Shown: positions 25,590 through 36,538, counted from the stretch's first letter. The stretch: DNA of 64,000 bases from Pseudomonas alloputida (GCF_021283545.2 NZ_CP128540.1:1399501-1463500); one strand, 5' to 3'. The notes: generated by a model not told the origin, from the sequence alone. Numbers and translations: made by a program.

Positions 25590-27305
25590 TCAGCGGCGAA
25601 CGCGGGCCTGCAGGAAGGTCAGCACTTCATTGAGCGGCAACGCCTGGGCGTCCTGCTCGGTGCGGTGCTTGTACTCCAGGTTGCCTTCGGCCAGGCCGCG
25701 ATCGCTGACGACGATGCGGTGTGGGATGCCGATCAGCTCCATGTCGGCAAACTTGATGCCTGGGCTGGTTTTCTTGTCGCGGTCGTCCAGCAGCACTTCA
25801 TAGCCGGCGGCAGTCAGTTCGGCATACAGCTTGTCGGTTGCTTCGCGGACCACGTCGGTTTCGTAGCGCAGTGGGACCAGGGCAATCTGGAACGGAGCCA
25901 GGGCGTCGTTCCAGATGATGCCCTTGTCGTCATAGCTCTGCTCGATGGCAGCTGCAACCACACGGGACACGCCAATGCCGTAGCAACCCATCGACAGTAC
26001 GACCGGCTTGCCGTTCTCGCCCAGCACCTGGCACTTCAGCGCCTCGCTGTACTTGGTGCCCAGCTGGAAGATGTGGCCCACTTCGATGCCGCGCTTGATA
26101 ACCAGGGTGCCCTGGCCGTCCGGGCTTGGGTCGCCTTCGACCACGTTACGCAGGTCGGCAACCTGTGGCACCGGCAGGTCGCGCTCCCAGTTGACGCCGA
26201 AGTAGTGCTTGTCGTCGATGTTGGCGCCGATGCCGAAGTCGCTCATCAGGGCAACCGAGCGGTCGATGATGATTTCCAGTGGCAGGTTGAGCGGGCCGAG
26301 CGAGCCGGCGCCGGCGCCAATGGCGTCGCGCAGTTCGGCTTCGGTGGCCATGACCAGCGGGTCGGCAACCTGTTCCAGCTTGGTGGCCTTGATTTCGTTC
26401 AGTTCGTGGTCGCCACGGACGATCAGGGCAATCAGCTTGCCCTCTTCGGCACCGCGTACGATCAGGGTCTTGACGGTCTTTTCGATCGGCAGGCCGTGGT
26501 TTTCCACCAACTGGGCAATGGTCTTGGCATTCGGGGTGTCGACCAGGCGCAGCTCCTCGGTAGGGGCAGGGCGCACGGTTTCACGCGGGATGGCTTCGGC
26601 CTTCTCGATGTTGGCGGCGTAGTCGGAGCTGTCGCTGAAGATCACGTCATCTTCACCAGACTCTGCCAGCACGTGGAACTCGTGCGAGTAGCTGCCCCCG
26701 ATCGAGCCGGTGTCGGCCTGCACTGGGCGGAAGTCCAGGCCCAGGCGGGTGAACACATTGCTGTACGCCTGGTGCATGCGATCATAGGTTTCCTGCAGGG
26801 AAGCCTGGTCGGCATGGAACGAGTAGGCGTCCTTCATGATGAACTCGCGGCCACGCATCAGGCCGAAGCGCGGGCGGATCTCGTCACGGAACTTGGTCTG
26901 GATCTGGTACAGGTTGAGCGGCAGCTGTTTATAGCTGGACAGCTCGTTACGGGCCAGGTCGGTGATCACTTCTTCGTGGGTAGGGCCAACGCAGAAGTCG
27001 CGCTGGTGGCGGTCTTTCAGGCGCAGCAGCTCAGGGCCGTATTGCTCCCAGCGACCGGATTCCTGCCACAGCTCGGCGGGCTGGATGCTCGGCATCAGCA
27101 CTTCCAGGGCGCCGGCGGCGTTCATTTCCTCACGCACCACGGCTTCGACCTTGCGCATTACCCGCAAGCCCATCGGCAGCCAGGTGTACAGGCCGGAGGC
27201 CAGTTTGCGGATCATGCCGGCACGCAGCATGAGCTGATGGCTGATGACCACTGCGTCGGCAGGGGTTTCTTTCTGGGTGGCGAGCAAATATTGACTGGTG
27301 CGCAT
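25590..27305 (-). CDS. proS: Prolyl-tRNA synthetase
   Basis: Class II synthetase of the bacterial type, 571 residues. Motif 1 is around [20 protein letters not shown], motif 2 [26 protein letters not shown] in two parts, and motif 3 [17 protein letters not shown]. The editing (INS/YbaK-like) domain lies between motifs 2 and 3 (about 230-390, with [15 protein letters not shown]), followed by the anticodon-binding domain. The start at 27305 gives [20 protein letters not shown], the family N-terminus. Confidence 0.96.
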   Translation of the reverse strand: MRTSQYLLATQKETPADAVVISHQLMLRAGMIRKLASGLYTWLPMGLRVMRKVEAVVREEMNAAGALEVLMPSIQPAELWQESGRWEQYGPELLRLKDRHQRDFCVGPTHEEVITDLARNELSSYKQLPLNLYQIQTKFRDEIRPRFGLMRGREFIMKDAYSFHADQASLQETYDRMHQAYSNVFTRLGLDFRPVQADTGSIGGSYSHEFHVLAESGEDDVIFSDSSDYAANIEKAEAIPRETVRPAPTEELRLVDTPNAKTIAQLVENHGLPIEKTVKTLIVRGAEEGKLIALIVRGDHELNEIKATKLEQVADPLVMATEAELRDAIGAGAGSLGPLNLPLEIIIDRSVALMSDFGIGANIDDKHYFGVNWERDLPVPQVADLRNVVEGDPSPDGQGTLVIKRGIEVGHIFQLGTKYSEALKCQVLGENGKPVVLSMGCYGIGVSRVVAAAIEQSYDDKGIIWNDALAPFQIALVPLRYETDVVREATDKLYAELTAAGYEVLLDDRDKKTSPGIKFADMELIGIPHRIVVSDRGLAEGNLEYKHRTEQDAQALPLNEVLTFLQARVRR

Positions 27306-27409
27306 GGTTAGCCGTGTCGATTGCCTAAGACGTTGAAATAGCCCCGCATTGTACGGGGGGGAAACGAAGGCGTACAGGATGCCCCAGGGCGTGACACTTG
27401 TCAGCCAAG

Positions 27410-27439
27410 AAAAAGCCCGGCGTGATTGCCGGGCTTTTT
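27410..27439 (-). terminator. Terminator of the OprD-family porin gene
   Basis: AAAAAGCCCGGC-gtgatt-GCCGGGCTTTTT, a perfect 12-bp stem with U-tract, 27 bp after the porin stop. Confidence 0.93.
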
Positions 27440-27465
27440 CAGGTGCGGGGCACTGCAAGCCAGGC

Positions 27466-28731
27466 TTACAGGATGCTCAGCGGGTACTCCACGATCAGGC
27501 GCAGTTCGTCGATCGATGGGGAATCGTAGTAGACACCATCGGAAGAACGGTAGGTGGCCTGACGCACGCGGAAGCTCAGGTCTTTCGCCGGGCCTTCCTG
27601 CAGCACGTACTTGATGTCGACGTCACGTTCCCATTCTTTGCCGTTGCTGGTGCCGGCGACGTTGGCGTCGGAACCGCGTACATAACGGGTCATGAAGGTC
27701 AGGCCTGGAATGCCGTATTCGGCGAAGTTCAGGTCGTAGCGAGCCTGCCAGGATTTCTCGTCTTCGGCGTTGAAGTCGGAGCGGGCCACGGAGTTGGCCA
27801 GGAAGATGGTGCCGACACCGTCGATACCATAACCATAGTCGCCGTCGCCGGTGACTTTCTGGTAGGCCAGGGTGAAGGTGTGAGCGCCGATGTTGTAGGC
27901 GCCCGACAGGCTGAACGCGCGGTTGTCCAGCTTGTCGCCATCGAAGGCGCGGTACTCGGCAGAGCCTTCGCTCTTGGTGTCATAGATGTTGAAGTCGAAC
28001 ACCAGGCCTTGATTGTCGGAGATTGGCAGCGCCCAGTTGACGTTGGCGTAGTATTTGCGCCAGTAGTCTTCAACCTTCGAGTAGTACAGGCTGGTGCTGA
28101 GGTTGTCGGTGAAGGCGTAGGTGCCGCCGACCACGTTGGCTTCCTTCAGGCCGAAGCTGTCGCGGTTGGTTTGTTCCTGGGCAGTCAGGCTGGTGAAGTG
28201 ACCAGCGTGCAGGGTCAGCCCTTCGATCTCGTTGCTGGTGATCAGGGTGCCCTGGGCGATTTCTGGCAGCAGACGGCTGTCATCGGTGGCGAAGACCGGC
28301 AGCGCGGTGAACTGGTCACCCACTTTCAGCACGGTGTCGGAGATGCGGAATTTGACCGCGCCGCCGCCCTTGGAGTAGTCATCCTGCGAACGGCCGTCGG
28401 AACCGGTCGGGAACAGGCCGGTACCGGCACGGCCCTTGCCGCTGTCCAGTTTCAGGCCGAGCATGCCGATGGCGTCGACACCCACACCCACGGTGCCTTG
28501 GGTGAAGCCGGACTCGAAGGTGCCGACGAAGCCCAGGCCGGTTTCTTCGCGACGGCTCTGGCCGCCTTCGTTGTTACGGAAGTCACGGCTGAAATACAGC
28601 ATGCGGGTCTTGACGCTCAGCTTGCTGTCTTCGATGAAACCTTTGGACTCGTCCTGTGCCGAGGCCATTGCCAACTGCGAGGTCCCTGCCGAAACGGCCA
28701 GGGCGATCATGCTCCACTTCATCACGCGCAT
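27466..28731 (-). CDS. OprD-family outer membrane porin
   Basis: 421 residues with a signal peptide ([23 protein letters not shown]). The mature start [21 protein letters not shown] and the FSRDFR and [17 protein letters not shown] elements are OprD-family hallmarks; the protein ends in a beta-strand ([11 protein letters not shown]). The family takes up basic amino acids, peptides or aromatic acids through an 18-strand barrel; this member's substrate cannot be assigned from sequence. A-rich CAAAGAAGCAAAT just before the ATG resembles Crc/Hfq catabolite-repression targets, which would fit a nutrient porin (inference). Confidence 0.93.
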   Translation of the reverse strand: MRVMKWSMIALAVSAGTSQLAMASAQDESKGFIEDSKLSVKTRMLYFSRDFRNNEGGQSRREETGLGFVGTFESGFTQGTVGVGVDAIGMLGLKLDSGKGRAGTGLFPTGSDGRSQDDYSKGGGAVKFRISDTVLKVGDQFTALPVFATDDSRLLPEIAQGTLITSNEIEGLTLHAGHFTSLTAQEQTNRDSFGLKEANVVGGTYAFTDNLSTSLYYSKVEDYWRKYYANVNWALPISDNQGLVFDFNIYDTKSEGSAEYRAFDGDKLDNRAFSLSGAYNIGAHTFTLAYQKVTGDGDYGYGIDGVGTIFLANSVARSDFNAEDEKSWQARYDLNFAEYGIPGLTFMTRYVRGSDANVAGTSNGKEWERDVDIKYVLQEGPAKDLSFRVRQATYRSSDGVYYDSPSIDELRLIVEYPLSIL

Positions 28732-29421
28732 CGTGATTTGCTTCTTTGGTTTTTAGGAAGAGTACCGCTGCGTCCAAGTCTTTTAGTTATATGGGGCAGC
28801 TCTTTCTTTTTATGTCGGCGAAAATGTATAGCACGCAGACTGTTGTTGGCGATATGGCTATAAGCACTCTTTGCGGAACTTTTTCACCGTGTCGCTTTTA
28901 AGTATTTCCATGTCGCAAATCACGCCCCGGTTCAGGGGCCGTATAACCTCAGCGCTATTCCTGTCACCGTAACGAATCTGTAACTGCCGATTCCGGTTGA
29001 GGAAACTCCCTGGTAACCCATGTCGCTGTTGTTATTTGTCGCGTACACCTGTCACTGCAGATGTCGTGCCGACTTGGCGTGAAGGGAATGCAACAAGCGT
29101 GCTCAAAATTCGCAACAGTTCATGAAATTTTCACAAAACCTGCTACCGAGGGTCGGAAAGTCCCGTAAACGCGGGGCGAAGGCTGCTTGTGTGATTTGTG
29201 CGATCGAGAATCATTAAAAATTATAAAGTTGCCCTTAGAGTCAAAGTGTTACCGCGACTTGTTCATCCAGCGTCGTTTGTGGGGTGGTCAGTGTGGGAGG
29301 GGCGGGCAGGTGGCCTCATTTTGGTGCGAAAAGTAGCGCTGTGTTACCGGGAGTGTGCAAGGTATCCTTGCTGCCCTGTTTTCCGCCTGAAGCGGGATGT
29401 ATTGCCTGAAGGAGATATGCC
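28732..29421. other. 690-bp intergenic region without a recognisable gene
   Basis: Between the divergent porin and HIT genes. It must hold promoters for both, but no consensus pair stands out. An AT-rich patch (29200-29230) and a GC-rich hairpin-prone stretch (29145-29190) are visible. No open frame with a ribosome site and family-like sequence was found on either strand. A small RNA is possible but not supported. Confidence 0.5.
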
Positions 29422-29841
29422 GTGTTCGTCCTCGATTCGCGTTTGCAGCAGGATTCGCTGGTGTTGGGAGAGTTTCCGCTGTGCCAGTTGCTGCTGAGCA
29501 AGGATGCCAATTACCCATGGTTCATTCTGGTGCCCAAGCGCGCTGGTATCAGTGAGCTGTTCGAGCTGGATGCGGCAGAGCAACAGCAGTTGTGGCAGGA
29601 AACCACCTTGTTGGCAGAGGCGTTGAAAGCCAGCTATGGGGCCGACAAGATGAACGTGGCTACCTTGGGCAACGTGGTCAGCCAGTTGCACATGCATGTG
29701 ATTGTGCGCCAGCGCGACGACGCTGCATGGCCGGCACCGGTATGGGGCAAGTGTGCGCCTGTGGGCTACACCGATGATCAACTGCAAGCTGTTCGCCAGC
29801 GTCTGCGCGGGCTACAACTTGCTGGATACCAAGAGGCCTGA
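29422..29841 (+). CDS. HIT-family nucleotide hydrolase/transferase
   Basis: 139 residues. Family marks are the N-terminal DSPLVLGEF-like block ([18 protein letters not shown]), [13 protein letters not shown], and the histidine triad region [20 protein letters not shown] with PAPVWG after it. The triad reads H-M-H-V-I-V, so the third His of HxHxHxx is Ile. The substrate is likely a dinucleotide or nucleotidyl-amide, unassigned. AAGGAGAT lies 7 bases upstream. slyX follows after 1 bp. Confidence 0.88.
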
Positions 29842-29842
29842 G

Positions 29843-30049
29843 ATGACACTGGAAATGCGGATGGTCGAACTGGAAACCCGTCAGGCGTTTCAGGATGACA
29901 CTATCCAGGCGCTGAATGACGTGGTGGTGGAGCAAGCGCGGGTGATCGAGCGGCTGCAATTGCAGATGGCCGAGCTGATCAAGCGTCATGAAGAGATGGT
30001 TGGCCAGTATGGCAGCGAAGGGGAAGAGGCCCCGCCTCCTCATTATTGA
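29843..30049 (+). CDS. slyX: SlyX family protein
   Basis: 68 residues. A short coiled coil ([20 protein letters not shown], then [18 protein letters not shown]) with an acidic/proline tail ending PPPHY, the SlyX pattern. Function is not known in any species. It begins 1 bp after the HIT stop, so translation is probably coupled to it. Confidence 0.88.
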
Positions 30050-30062
30050 GTTGTTCCAGGCT

Positions 30063-30151
30063 GCTATCGCCGGCAAGCCAGCCCCCACAGGTATGATGCT
30101 GCCTTCAGGTGCAGCACGGCCCTTGTGGGCGCTGGTTTGCCGTTGATAGCG
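30063..30151. repeat. Inverted REP-like pair after slyX
   Basis: GCTATCGCCGGCAAGCCAGC and its imperfect complement GCTGGTTTGCCGTTGATAGC flank CCCACAGG/CCTTGTGGG arms around a 30-nt centre. It belongs to a different REP subtype (GCCGGCAAGCCAGC core) from the GCGGGC type elsewhere, and lies between convergent genes. Confidence 0.75.
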
Positions 30152-30170
30152 TCGGCCGGTCAGCCGTTGG

Positions 30171-30764
30171 TCAACGGCGGTTTACTGCAACCACGTCTTC
30201 GGCCTGCAGGCCCTTGTCGCGGTGCATCACCGAAAACTCCACGCGCTGGCCTTCGACCAGAATGCGGTGGCCCTCACCGCGGATGGCCCGAAAGTGCACG
30301 AAGATGTCATCGCCCGAGTCTCGGGAGATGAAACCAAAGCCTTTCGACGTGTTGAACCATTTGACGGTGCCGGTATCACGGTTGCCGGCATCTTGTGCCA
30401 CGTGTTGAGTGCCGCGTGCCTTGCGCGTGCTGCGGGCAAAGCCCACGGCCAGATGCACGGCCACGGCCAGCGCCGCACACACCAGGGCTGCCAGGTTGCC
30501 CATTTCGGGGCGGGCCAGTAGCGTCAGGGTCTGCAGCACGACGGCGACTACCAGCAGGGCGCAGGCCAGGTGCTGCAGTTGTTGCCGCGCGCCGCGATGA
30601 TACAGCGGCACGACCGGGGCCAGCACAAGGTTGAGCAGGCCGAGCAGGGCCAGGTAGACCGCGTCGGGTTGTTGCAGGAAGGGTGTCGCATCGGTTTTCA
30701 GGCTGGGTATGAGCGATAGCAGCAAAGCTGCCACGCCCGTCACCAGATGGACGATCTTGAACAT
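30171..30764 (-). CDS. Membrane protein with C-terminal cold-shock domain
   Basis: 197 residues. The N-terminal 110 residues contain three or four TM helices ([75 protein letters not shown]). After a basic linker, residues about 130-195 form a complete CSD with RNP1 KGFGFI and RNP2 DIFVHF. Cold-shock domains bind single-stranded RNA/DNA; tethering one to the inner membrane on the cytosolic side is unusual, though the layout recurs in Pseudomonas. Single gene, convergent with slyX. Confidence 0.88.
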   Translation of the reverse strand: MFKIVHLVTGVAALLLSLIPSLKTDATPFLQQPDAVYLALLGLLNLVLAPVVPLYHRGARQQLQHLACALLVVAVVLQTLTLLARPEMGNLAALVCAALAVAVHLAVGFARSTRKARGTQHVAQDAGNRDTGTVKWFNTSKGFGFISRDSGDDIFVHFRAIRGEGHRILVEGQRVEFSVMHRDKGLQAEDVVAVNRR

Positions 30765-31045
30765 GGGGTTGGCTCACTGTTGATAAGGCCGATCACAGGA
30801 AGAGCTGGCAGCACGGTGCGCATGAGATATAGAGCGCGAACACGTGGCAGGCCAGCCTATGCACCCGGCAATGACAGTCCGCACGGGTGGCACACTGCCT
30901 ATTTAACAGTAAAGCCGCAGCCTACTCAAACCGCAGGCCGCCCAGTGGGCAATGTATTGCGCCATGTCACATGCGGCATGCGGCAAGTGTTGCTACAGTG
31001 GTCGGCACCCGCTTGAGTCTCAAGCCTTGTGGAAAGGGGAGCTTC

Positions 31046-31519
31046 ATGGCAATCGATATCGGTATCAGTGAAGAAGATCGCAAGTCCATCGTCGATGGGC
31101 TGTCCCGCCTGTTGTCGGATACCTACGTGCTGTATCTGAAAACCCATAACTTTCACTGGAACGTCACCGGCCCGTCGTTCCGCACCTTGCACCTGATGTT
31201 CGAAGAGCAGTACAACGAACTGGCGCTGGCAGTCGATTCGATCGCCGAGCGCATCCGTGCCTTGGGCTTCCCGGCACCGGGTTCGTATGCATTCTATGCA
31301 CGGCACTCGTCGATCAAGGAGGAGGAAGGCGTCCCCCCGGCAGACGAGATGATCCGCCAGCTTGTTCAGGGGCAGGAGGCCGTGGTACGCACTGCGCGCA
31401 GCATTTTCCCTGTGGTGGACAAGGTCAGTGACGAGCCGACCGCCGACCTGCTGACGCAGCGCATGCAGGTTCACGAGAAAACCGCCTGGATGCTGCGGGT
31501 ACTGCTCGACGACAAGTAA
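31046..31519 (+). CDS. dps: Dps-family ferritin-like DNA protection protein
   Basis: 157 residues, four-helix ferritin-like fold. The ferroxidase ligands are in [21 protein letters not shown] (His) and [12 protein letters not shown] (Asp/Glu), the Dps interface motif. Dodecamers oxidise Fe2+ with H2O2 and protect DNA. GGGGAGC lies 6 bases upstream of the ATG at 31046. Monocistronic. Control by OxyR or RpoS is usual in the family; no clear site was identified in the 280 bp upstream. Confidence 0.93.
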   Translation: MAIDIGISEEDRKSIVDGLSRLLSDTYVLYLKTHNFHWNVTGPSFRTLHLMFEEQYNELALAVDSIAERIRALGFPAPGSYAFYARHSSIKEEEGVPPADEMIRQLVQGQEAVVRTARSIFPVVDKVSDEPTADLLTQRMQVHEKTAWMLRVLLDDK

Positions 31520-31551
31520 CCGTTGCTCAAGGGGAAAGCTTGCGCAACCCC

Positions 31552-31592
31552 CGTGGGAGCGGGCGTGCCCGCGAACACCGGCGCAGCCGGTG
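31552..31592. repeat. REP element after dps
   Basis: CGTGGGAGCGGGCGTGCCCG followed by CGAACACCGGCGCAGCCGGT; the second part forms its own hairpin (ACCGGCGCAGCCGGT). Confidence 0.85.
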
Positions 31593-31729
31593 CCATCCAC
31601 CGCATTGCCTGCTCCCACAGGCTCCGCCTGGCAATCTGGTATTTGCGAAGGAACATTTTGCCGCTGCTTTAAGCTCGCCCGTCAGCGCTTCATAGGCCAC
31701 CTGGTACCTGTGACGAGGAAGTGTGGCGC

Positions 31730-32059
31730 ATGATGCAAGCGAACAAGCGTATGGCCGGCCAGGGCAACTGGCCAGGGAAACAGTGCATCGACCCGTTCAA
31801 GGCGGACTTCGACATGTTGCAGACGCAGCCGGTGTCACGTTCCGTGCGGCTCAACGGCTTTTCTACCTGTCTGCGCCTGGAGGCTGTCTACTGGGGTATC
31901 CTAGAGCGCATCGCCGCCGCCAACCGTTGTTCGGTCAGTGCCGTGTTGTCCTACGTGGACCGTGAGGTGCACCTGCGCCAGGGCGGAGTGCGCAATTTCA
32001 GCGGGCTGATCCGGGTAATCTGCGTGGCGTGGCTGCAGGACCCGCCAAGTGCGCGCTGA
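31730..32059 (+). CDS. Ribbon-helix-helix domain protein
   Basis: 109 residues. The segment SRSVRLNGFSTCLRLEAVYW followed by GILERIAAANRCSVSAVLSYVDREV matches the RHH_4-type ribbon-helix-helix layout (strand, helix, turn, helix), and FSGLIRVICVAWL closes it. Such proteins are small DNA-binding dimers; no target is known. GAGGAA 9 bases before 31730 supports this ATG; a GTG at 31721 is too close to the site. No partner gene is nearby. Confidence 0.78.
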   Translation: MMQANKRMAGQGNWPGKQCIDPFKADFDMLQTQPVSRSVRLNGFSTCLRLEAVYWGILERIAAANRCSVSAVLSYVDREVHLRQGGVRNFSGLIRVICVAWLQDPPSAR

Positions 32060-32153
32060 TCGCCAGGCGGGCTGCGCAGTGCTTGCTAACCATATATAAT
32101 CCCGCTTTTTGCTGCCCCCCGGCAGCCAGCGTTATGGTTGACGAGAGACACCC

Positions 32154-32375
32154 ATGCCCCTTTATGACTATCAATGTGCGTCCTGCGAGCACCGCATGGA
32201 AGTGCTGCAGAAGATCAGCGCCGCGCCGCTGATCGATTGCCCGGCCTGTCAGGCGCCGGCACTGAAAAAGCTGCTGTCGGTGCCAGGCTTTCGCCTGAGC
32301 GGTAACGGTTGGTACGAAACCGACTTCAAGACCGGGGCGAAAAAGAATCTGGCAGGCGGCGACAAGGCCGACTGA
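32154..32375 (+). CDS. FmdB-type zinc ribbon protein
   Basis: 73 residues beginning MPLYDYQCASCEHRMEVLQK, the FmdB family start. Two CxxC knuckles (CASC, CPAC) bind zinc; the tail is basic and flexible. Function is uncertain; it almost always sits directly upstream of aspS in pseudomonads, as it does here (93 bp before). TATAAT at 32095-32100 is a good -10 box for this unit. Confidence 0.9.
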   Translation: MPLYDYQCASCEHRMEVLQKISAAPLIDCPACQAPALKKLLSVPGFRLSGNGWYETDFKTGAKKNLAGGDKAD

Positions 32376-32468
32376 GTTGAATGCTGTGACCGGGTCTTGC
32401 AGTATTAGTCCTCCGGGCGGCCAAGGCCTCCACCGAATACACGAATCACGAGAAGCGAAACCACCATC

Positions 32469-34244
32469 ATGATGCGCAGCCATTATTGCGGCCAACTGAA
32501 CGAGAGCCTGGACGGCCAGGAAGTCACCCTTTGCGGCTGGGTCCATCGTCGCCGCGACCACGGCGGGGTGATCTTCCTCGACATCCGTGACCGCGAAGGC
32601 ATGGCCCAGGTCGTGTTCGACCCGGATCGCGCCGAAACCTTCGCTGCCGCCGACCGCGTGCGCAGCGAATACGTCGTGCAGATCACCGGCAAGGTCCGCA
32701 AGCGTCCTGAAGGTGCAGTGAATGCCAACATGGCTTCCGGTGCCATCGAGATCCTCGGCTACCAGCTGAACGTGCTCAACGAAGCGGAAACCCCGCCGTT
32801 CCCCCTGAACGAATACTCCGACGTCGGCGAGGAAACCCGCCTGCGTTACCGCTTCATCGATCTGCGTCGCCCGGAAATGGCCGACAAGCTGCGCCTGCGC
32901 TCGCGCATCACCAGCAGCATCCGTCGCTTCCTCGACGAAAACGGCTTCCTCGACGTCGAAACCCCGATTCTCACCCGTGCCACCCCGGAAGGCGCCCGCG
33001 ACTACCTGGTGCCAAGCCGTACCCACGCCGGTAGCTTCTTCGCCCTGCCGCAATCGCCACAGCTGTTCAAGCAGCTGCTGATGGTCGCTGGCTTCGATCG
33101 TTACTACCAGATCGCCAAGTGCTTCCGTGACGAAGACCTGCGTGCCGACCGTCAGCCGGAATTCACCCAGATCGACATCGAGACCAGTTTCCTCGATGAA
33201 AGCGAGATCATGGGCCTGACCGAAAGCATGATCCGCAAGCTGTTCAAGGAAGTGCTCGATCTGGAATTCGGCGAATTCCCGCACATGACCTTCGAAGAGG
33301 CCATGCGCCGCTACGGCTCCGACAAGCCAGACCTGCGTATTCCGCTGGAACTGGTCGACGTTGCCGACCAGCTGAAGGATGTCGACTTCAAGGTGTTCGC
33401 CGGCCCGGCCAACGATCCGAAGTGCCGCGTTACCGCCCTGCGTCTGCCAGGTGGTGCCAGCATGCCGCGCAGCAAAATCGACGAGTACACCAAGTTCGTT
33501 GGCATCTACGGTGCCAAGGGCCTGGCCTACATCAAGGTCAATGAGCGCGCCAAGGGTGTCGAAGGCCTGCAGTCGCCGATCGTCAAGAACATCCCTGAGG
33601 CCAACCTCAACAACATCCTCGACCGCGTGGGTGCCGTGGACGGCGACATCGTGTTCTTCGGTGCCGACAAGTTCAAGGTAGTCAGCGAAGCCCTGGGTGC
33701 GCTGCGTATTCGTCTGGGTCACGACTTCGAGCTGCTGACCTGCGAGTGGGCGCCGATGTGGGTCGTCGACTTCCCGATGTTCGAAGAGAACGAAGACGGC
33801 AGCTTCACTGCATTGCACCACCCGTTCACCGCGCCGAAGTGCACCCCGGAAGAGCTCGAGGCCAACCCGGCCACTGCCCTGTCCCGTGCCTACGACATGG
33901 TGCTGAACGGTACCGAGCTGGGTGGCGGTTCGATCCGTATCCACCGTAAAGAGATGCAACAGGCGGTATTCCGTCTGCTGGGTATCGAGGCAGAAGAACA
34001 GGAAGAGAAGTTCGGCTTCCTGCTCGACGCTCTGAAGTTCGGGGCACCGCCTCACGGTGGCCTGGCATTCGGTCTGGACCGTCTGGTCATGCTGATGACC
34101 GGCGCCCAGTCGATCCGTGAAGTGATCGCGTTCCCGAAAACCCAGAGCGCTGCATGCGTCATGACCCAGGCCCCTGGCATGGTCGACGCCAAGGCCCTGC
34201 GCGAACTGCACATCCGACTGCGCGAACAGACCAAGGTCGAGTAA
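32469..34244 (+). CDS. aspS: Aspartyl-tRNA synthetase (bacterial, likely Asp/Asn-tRNA)
   Basis: 591 residues: N-terminal OB anticodon domain ([20 protein letters not shown]), class II catalytic core with motif 2 ([18 protein letters not shown]) and motif 3 ([15 protein letters not shown]), and the bacterial GAD insertion (about 290-420). In P. aeruginosa the enzyme is non-discriminating and also charges tRNA-Asn for later amidation; the close family match suggests the same here. ATGATG allows two starts one codon apart. Confidence 0.96.
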   Translation: MMRSHYCGQLNESLDGQEVTLCGWVHRRRDHGGVIFLDIRDREGMAQVVFDPDRAETFAAADRVRSEYVVQITGKVRKRPEGAVNANMASGAIEILGYQLNVLNEAETPPFPLNEYSDVGEETRLRYRFIDLRRPEMADKLRLRSRITSSIRRFLDENGFLDVETPILTRATPEGARDYLVPSRTHAGSFFALPQSPQLFKQLLMVAGFDRYYQIAKCFRDEDLRADRQPEFTQIDIETSFLDESEIMGLTESMIRKLFKEVLDLEFGEFPHMTFEEAMRRYGSDKPDLRIPLELVDVADQLKDVDFKVFAGPANDPKCRVTALRLPGGASMPRSKIDEYTKFVGIYGAKGLAYIKVNERAKGVEGLQSPIVKNIPEANLNNILDRVGAVDGDIVFFGADKFKVVSEALGALRIRLGHDFELLTCEWAPMWVVDFPMFEENEDGSFTALHHPFTAPKCTPEELEANPATALSRAYDMVLNGTELGGGSIRIHRKEMQQAVFRLLGIEAEEQEEKFGFLLDALKFGAPPHGGLAFGLDRLVMLMTGAQSIREVIAFPKTQSAACVMTQAPGMVDAKALRELHIRLREQTKVE

Positions 34245-34254
34245 GCAGTCCCCG

Positions 34255-34279
34255 GGCGCATCCACATGGATGCGCCTTT
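34255..34279 (+). terminator. Possible terminator after aspS
   Basis: GGCGCATCC-ACAT-GGATGCGCC followed by TTTG; the T-run is short, so read-through to yebC is likely. Confidence 0.6.
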
Positions 34280-34358
34280 GCGTTTCGACGCAGGTTTTTT
34301 CCCGTCCCGCCCCGTCATGGGGCGGGGCCGTTTGTGATTCAAAGGATTCGGAGTCGTT

Positions 34359-35105
34359 ATGGCTGGTCATTCCAAGTGGGCGAACATCAAGCACCGCAAA
34401 GAGCGCCAGGATGCCAAGAGAGGCAAGGTCTTCACCAAGTGGATCCGTGAACTGACGGTCGCTGCCAAGCAGGGTGGCCCGGATCCGGCATCCAACCCGC
34501 GTCTTCGCCTGGCCCTGGACAAGGCGTTGGGCGCCAACATGAGCCGCGACATCATCGATCGCGCCGTGGCCCGTGGTGCTGGCACCAATGAAAGCGACAA
34601 TGTCGAAGAGCTGAGCTACGAAGGTTATGGCCCGGGTGGCGTGGCGATCATGGTCGAAGCCATGACCGACAACCGCAACCGTACCGCCGCGGCCGTGCGT
34701 CATGCCTTCACCAAGTGTGGCGGCAACCTGGGTACTGACGGTTCGGTGGCCTACCTGTTCGAGCGCAAAGGCCAGATCAGCTTTGCCCCGGGCGTGGAAG
34801 AGGACGCGTTGATGGAAGCGGCAATGGAGGCCGATGCCGACGACGTGGTCGCCAATGACGACGGCTCGTTCGACGTGTTCACCTCGTTCAACAGCTTCTA
34901 TGCCGTGCGTAATGCCTTGGAAGAGGCAGGCTTCAAGGCCGCTGACGCGGAAATCGTCAAGCAGCCGACCACCAGTGCCGAGCTCGACCAGGACGGTGCC
35001 GAAAAGGTGCTCAAGCTGATCGACATGCTCGAAGACCTGGACGACGTGCAGAACGTCTATTCCAATGCCCAGATTTCCGACGAGATCATGGAAAACCTCG
35101 GCTAA
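34359..35105 (+). CDS. yebC: YebC/PmpR-family protein
   Basis: 248 residues starting [20 protein letters not shown], the invariant YebC N-terminus, with the [16 protein letters not shown] and [20 protein letters not shown] blocks. The family was described as DNA-binding regulators (PmpR in P. aeruginosa) and more recently as ribosome-associated factors helping translate proline stretches. GGAG 7 bases upstream. It precedes ruvC, as in many gammaproteobacteria. Confidence 0.95.
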   Translation: MAGHSKWANIKHRKERQDAKRGKVFTKWIRELTVAAKQGGPDPASNPRLRLALDKALGANMSRDIIDRAVARGAGTNESDNVEELSYEGYGPGGVAIMVEAMTDNRNRTAAAVRHAFTKCGGNLGTDGSVAYLFERKGQISFAPGVEEDALMEAAMEADADDVVANDDGSFDVFTSFNSFYAVRNALEEAGFKAADAEIVKQPTTSAELDQDGAEKVLKLIDMLEDLDDVQNVYSNAQISDEIMENLG

Positions 35106-35147
35106 GGTGATTTGGCATTTTGTGCCAACTCTGAGCGTTTGATAGCG

Positions 35148-35256
35148 CCTGTGCCGGCCCTTTCGCGGGTAAACCCGCTCCTACAGGTATTACGCCCATT
35201 TCAAATGTGGTGCAGTACCTGTAGGAGCGGGTTTACCCGCGAAAGGGCCGGCGCAG
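35148..35256. repeat. Perfect inverted REP pair between yebC and ruvC
   Basis: GCCGGCCCTTTCGCGGGTAA then ACCCGCTCCTACAGG, and their exact complement 45 bp later. The arms are almost perfectly matched over about 40 bp, which makes this one of the longest potential hairpins in the window. Confidence 0.9.
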
Positions 35257-35290
35257 TTTGTAGAGATGCATCATTTTTTCGACGGGCTTT

Positions 35291-35815
35291 ATGACTCTGA
35301 TTCTAGGTATCGACCCCGGCTCGCGCATCACCGGCTATGGCGTGGTACGCCAGACCGCCCGTGGTTGCGAGTACGTGGCGTCGGGCTGCATCCGCACCGG
35401 CAGCGGTGAGCTGCACGAGCGGCTGCAGATTGTTTTTCGTGGTGTCAGTGAAATCATTGCCCAGCACGGCCCGGTGACCATGGGCATCGAACGGGTGTTC
35501 ATGGCCCGCAACGCCGATTCGGCGCTCAAGCTTGGCCAGGCACGTGGCGCGGCTATCGTCGCCGCCGCCGAGGCCGGCCTGGAGATCGCCGAGTACAGCG
35601 CCACCCAGGTCAAGCAGGCCGTGGCCGGCACGGGCGGGGCCAACAAGGAGCAGGTGATGATGATGGTCATGCACCTGCTGAAATTGACGCAAAAACCGCA
35701 GATCGACGCTTCCGATGCCTTGGCCATCGCTCTGTGCCACGCCCACACCCGCTCCAGCCTGGTGCCGCATGGCTTGACCACAGCGCGGCGACGCGGCGGG
35801 CGCTTGCGTCTGTAA
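35291..35815 (+). CDS. ruvC: Holliday junction endonuclease RuvC
   Basis: 174 residues, RNase H-like resolvase. Catalytic acidic residues are in [18 protein letters not shown] (Asp7), [19 protein letters not shown] (Glu) and [16 protein letters not shown] (Asp pair). It cuts junctions that RuvAB has moved. Followed after 109 bp by ruvA. Confidence 0.96.
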   Translation: MTLILGIDPGSRITGYGVVRQTARGCEYVASGCIRTGSGELHERLQIVFRGVSEIIAQHGPVTMGIERVFMARNADSALKLGQARGAAIVAAAEAGLEIAEYSATQVKQAVAGTGGANKEQVMMMVMHLLKLTQKPQIDASDALAIALCHAHTRSSLVPHGLTTARRRGGRLRL

Positions 35816-35924
35816 GCGCTTCATGCGCTGATACACATTTTGTTCGGGTGTTACATTCACCCGCTGCATTTGCTGATAGGGTTGAGCGGTCTTTGACCGG
35901 CTCCCCGAGAGGAAGGATCGGAAC

Positions 35925-36538
35925 GTGATTGGACGTTTGCGCGGCACCCTGGCGGAAAAACAACCGCCTCACCTGATTATCGACGTCAACGGCGTGGGTT
36001 ACGAACTGGAAGTTCCCATGACCACGCTGTACCGTCTGCCCAAAGTGGGTGAAACCGTCACGGTGCATACCCACCTGGTCGTGCGCGAAGATGCCCACTT
36101 GCTCTACGGCTTTGCCGAAAAGCGCGAGCGCGAGCTGTTCCGCGAGCTGATCCGCCTGAACGGCGTAGGGCCGAAGCTGGCCCTGGCGCTGATGTCCGGG
36201 CTGGAAGTGGATGAACTGGTGCGCTGCGTGCAGGCCCAGGACACCTCAGCCCTGGTGCGCGTGCCGGGCGTCGGCAAGAAAACCGCCGAGCGCTTGCTGG
36301 TCGAGCTCAAGGACCGTTTCAAGGCCTGGGAAACCTCGCCGGCCATGTTCACCCTGGTGTCCGATGGGCCTTTACCGGTCGCCAGCGAGTCCAGTGCCGA
36401 GGCCGATGCCGTCAGTGCCCTGGTCTCGCTGGGCTACAAGCCGCAGGAAGCCAGCAAGGCAATCGCCGCGATCAAGGACAAGGCCGGCCTGAGCAGTGAA
36501 GAGCTGATCCGCCGCAGCCTGAAAGGGATGATTTCCAA

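Noticed and set aside
29198..29497. 99-codon frame upstream of the HIT gene
   Set aside because: Overlaps the HIT start out of frame; no ribosome site and atypical composition.
31998..34703. 901-codon frame antisense to aspS
   Set aside because: GC-rich shadow of a conserved synthetase; no ribosome site and no recognisable domain.
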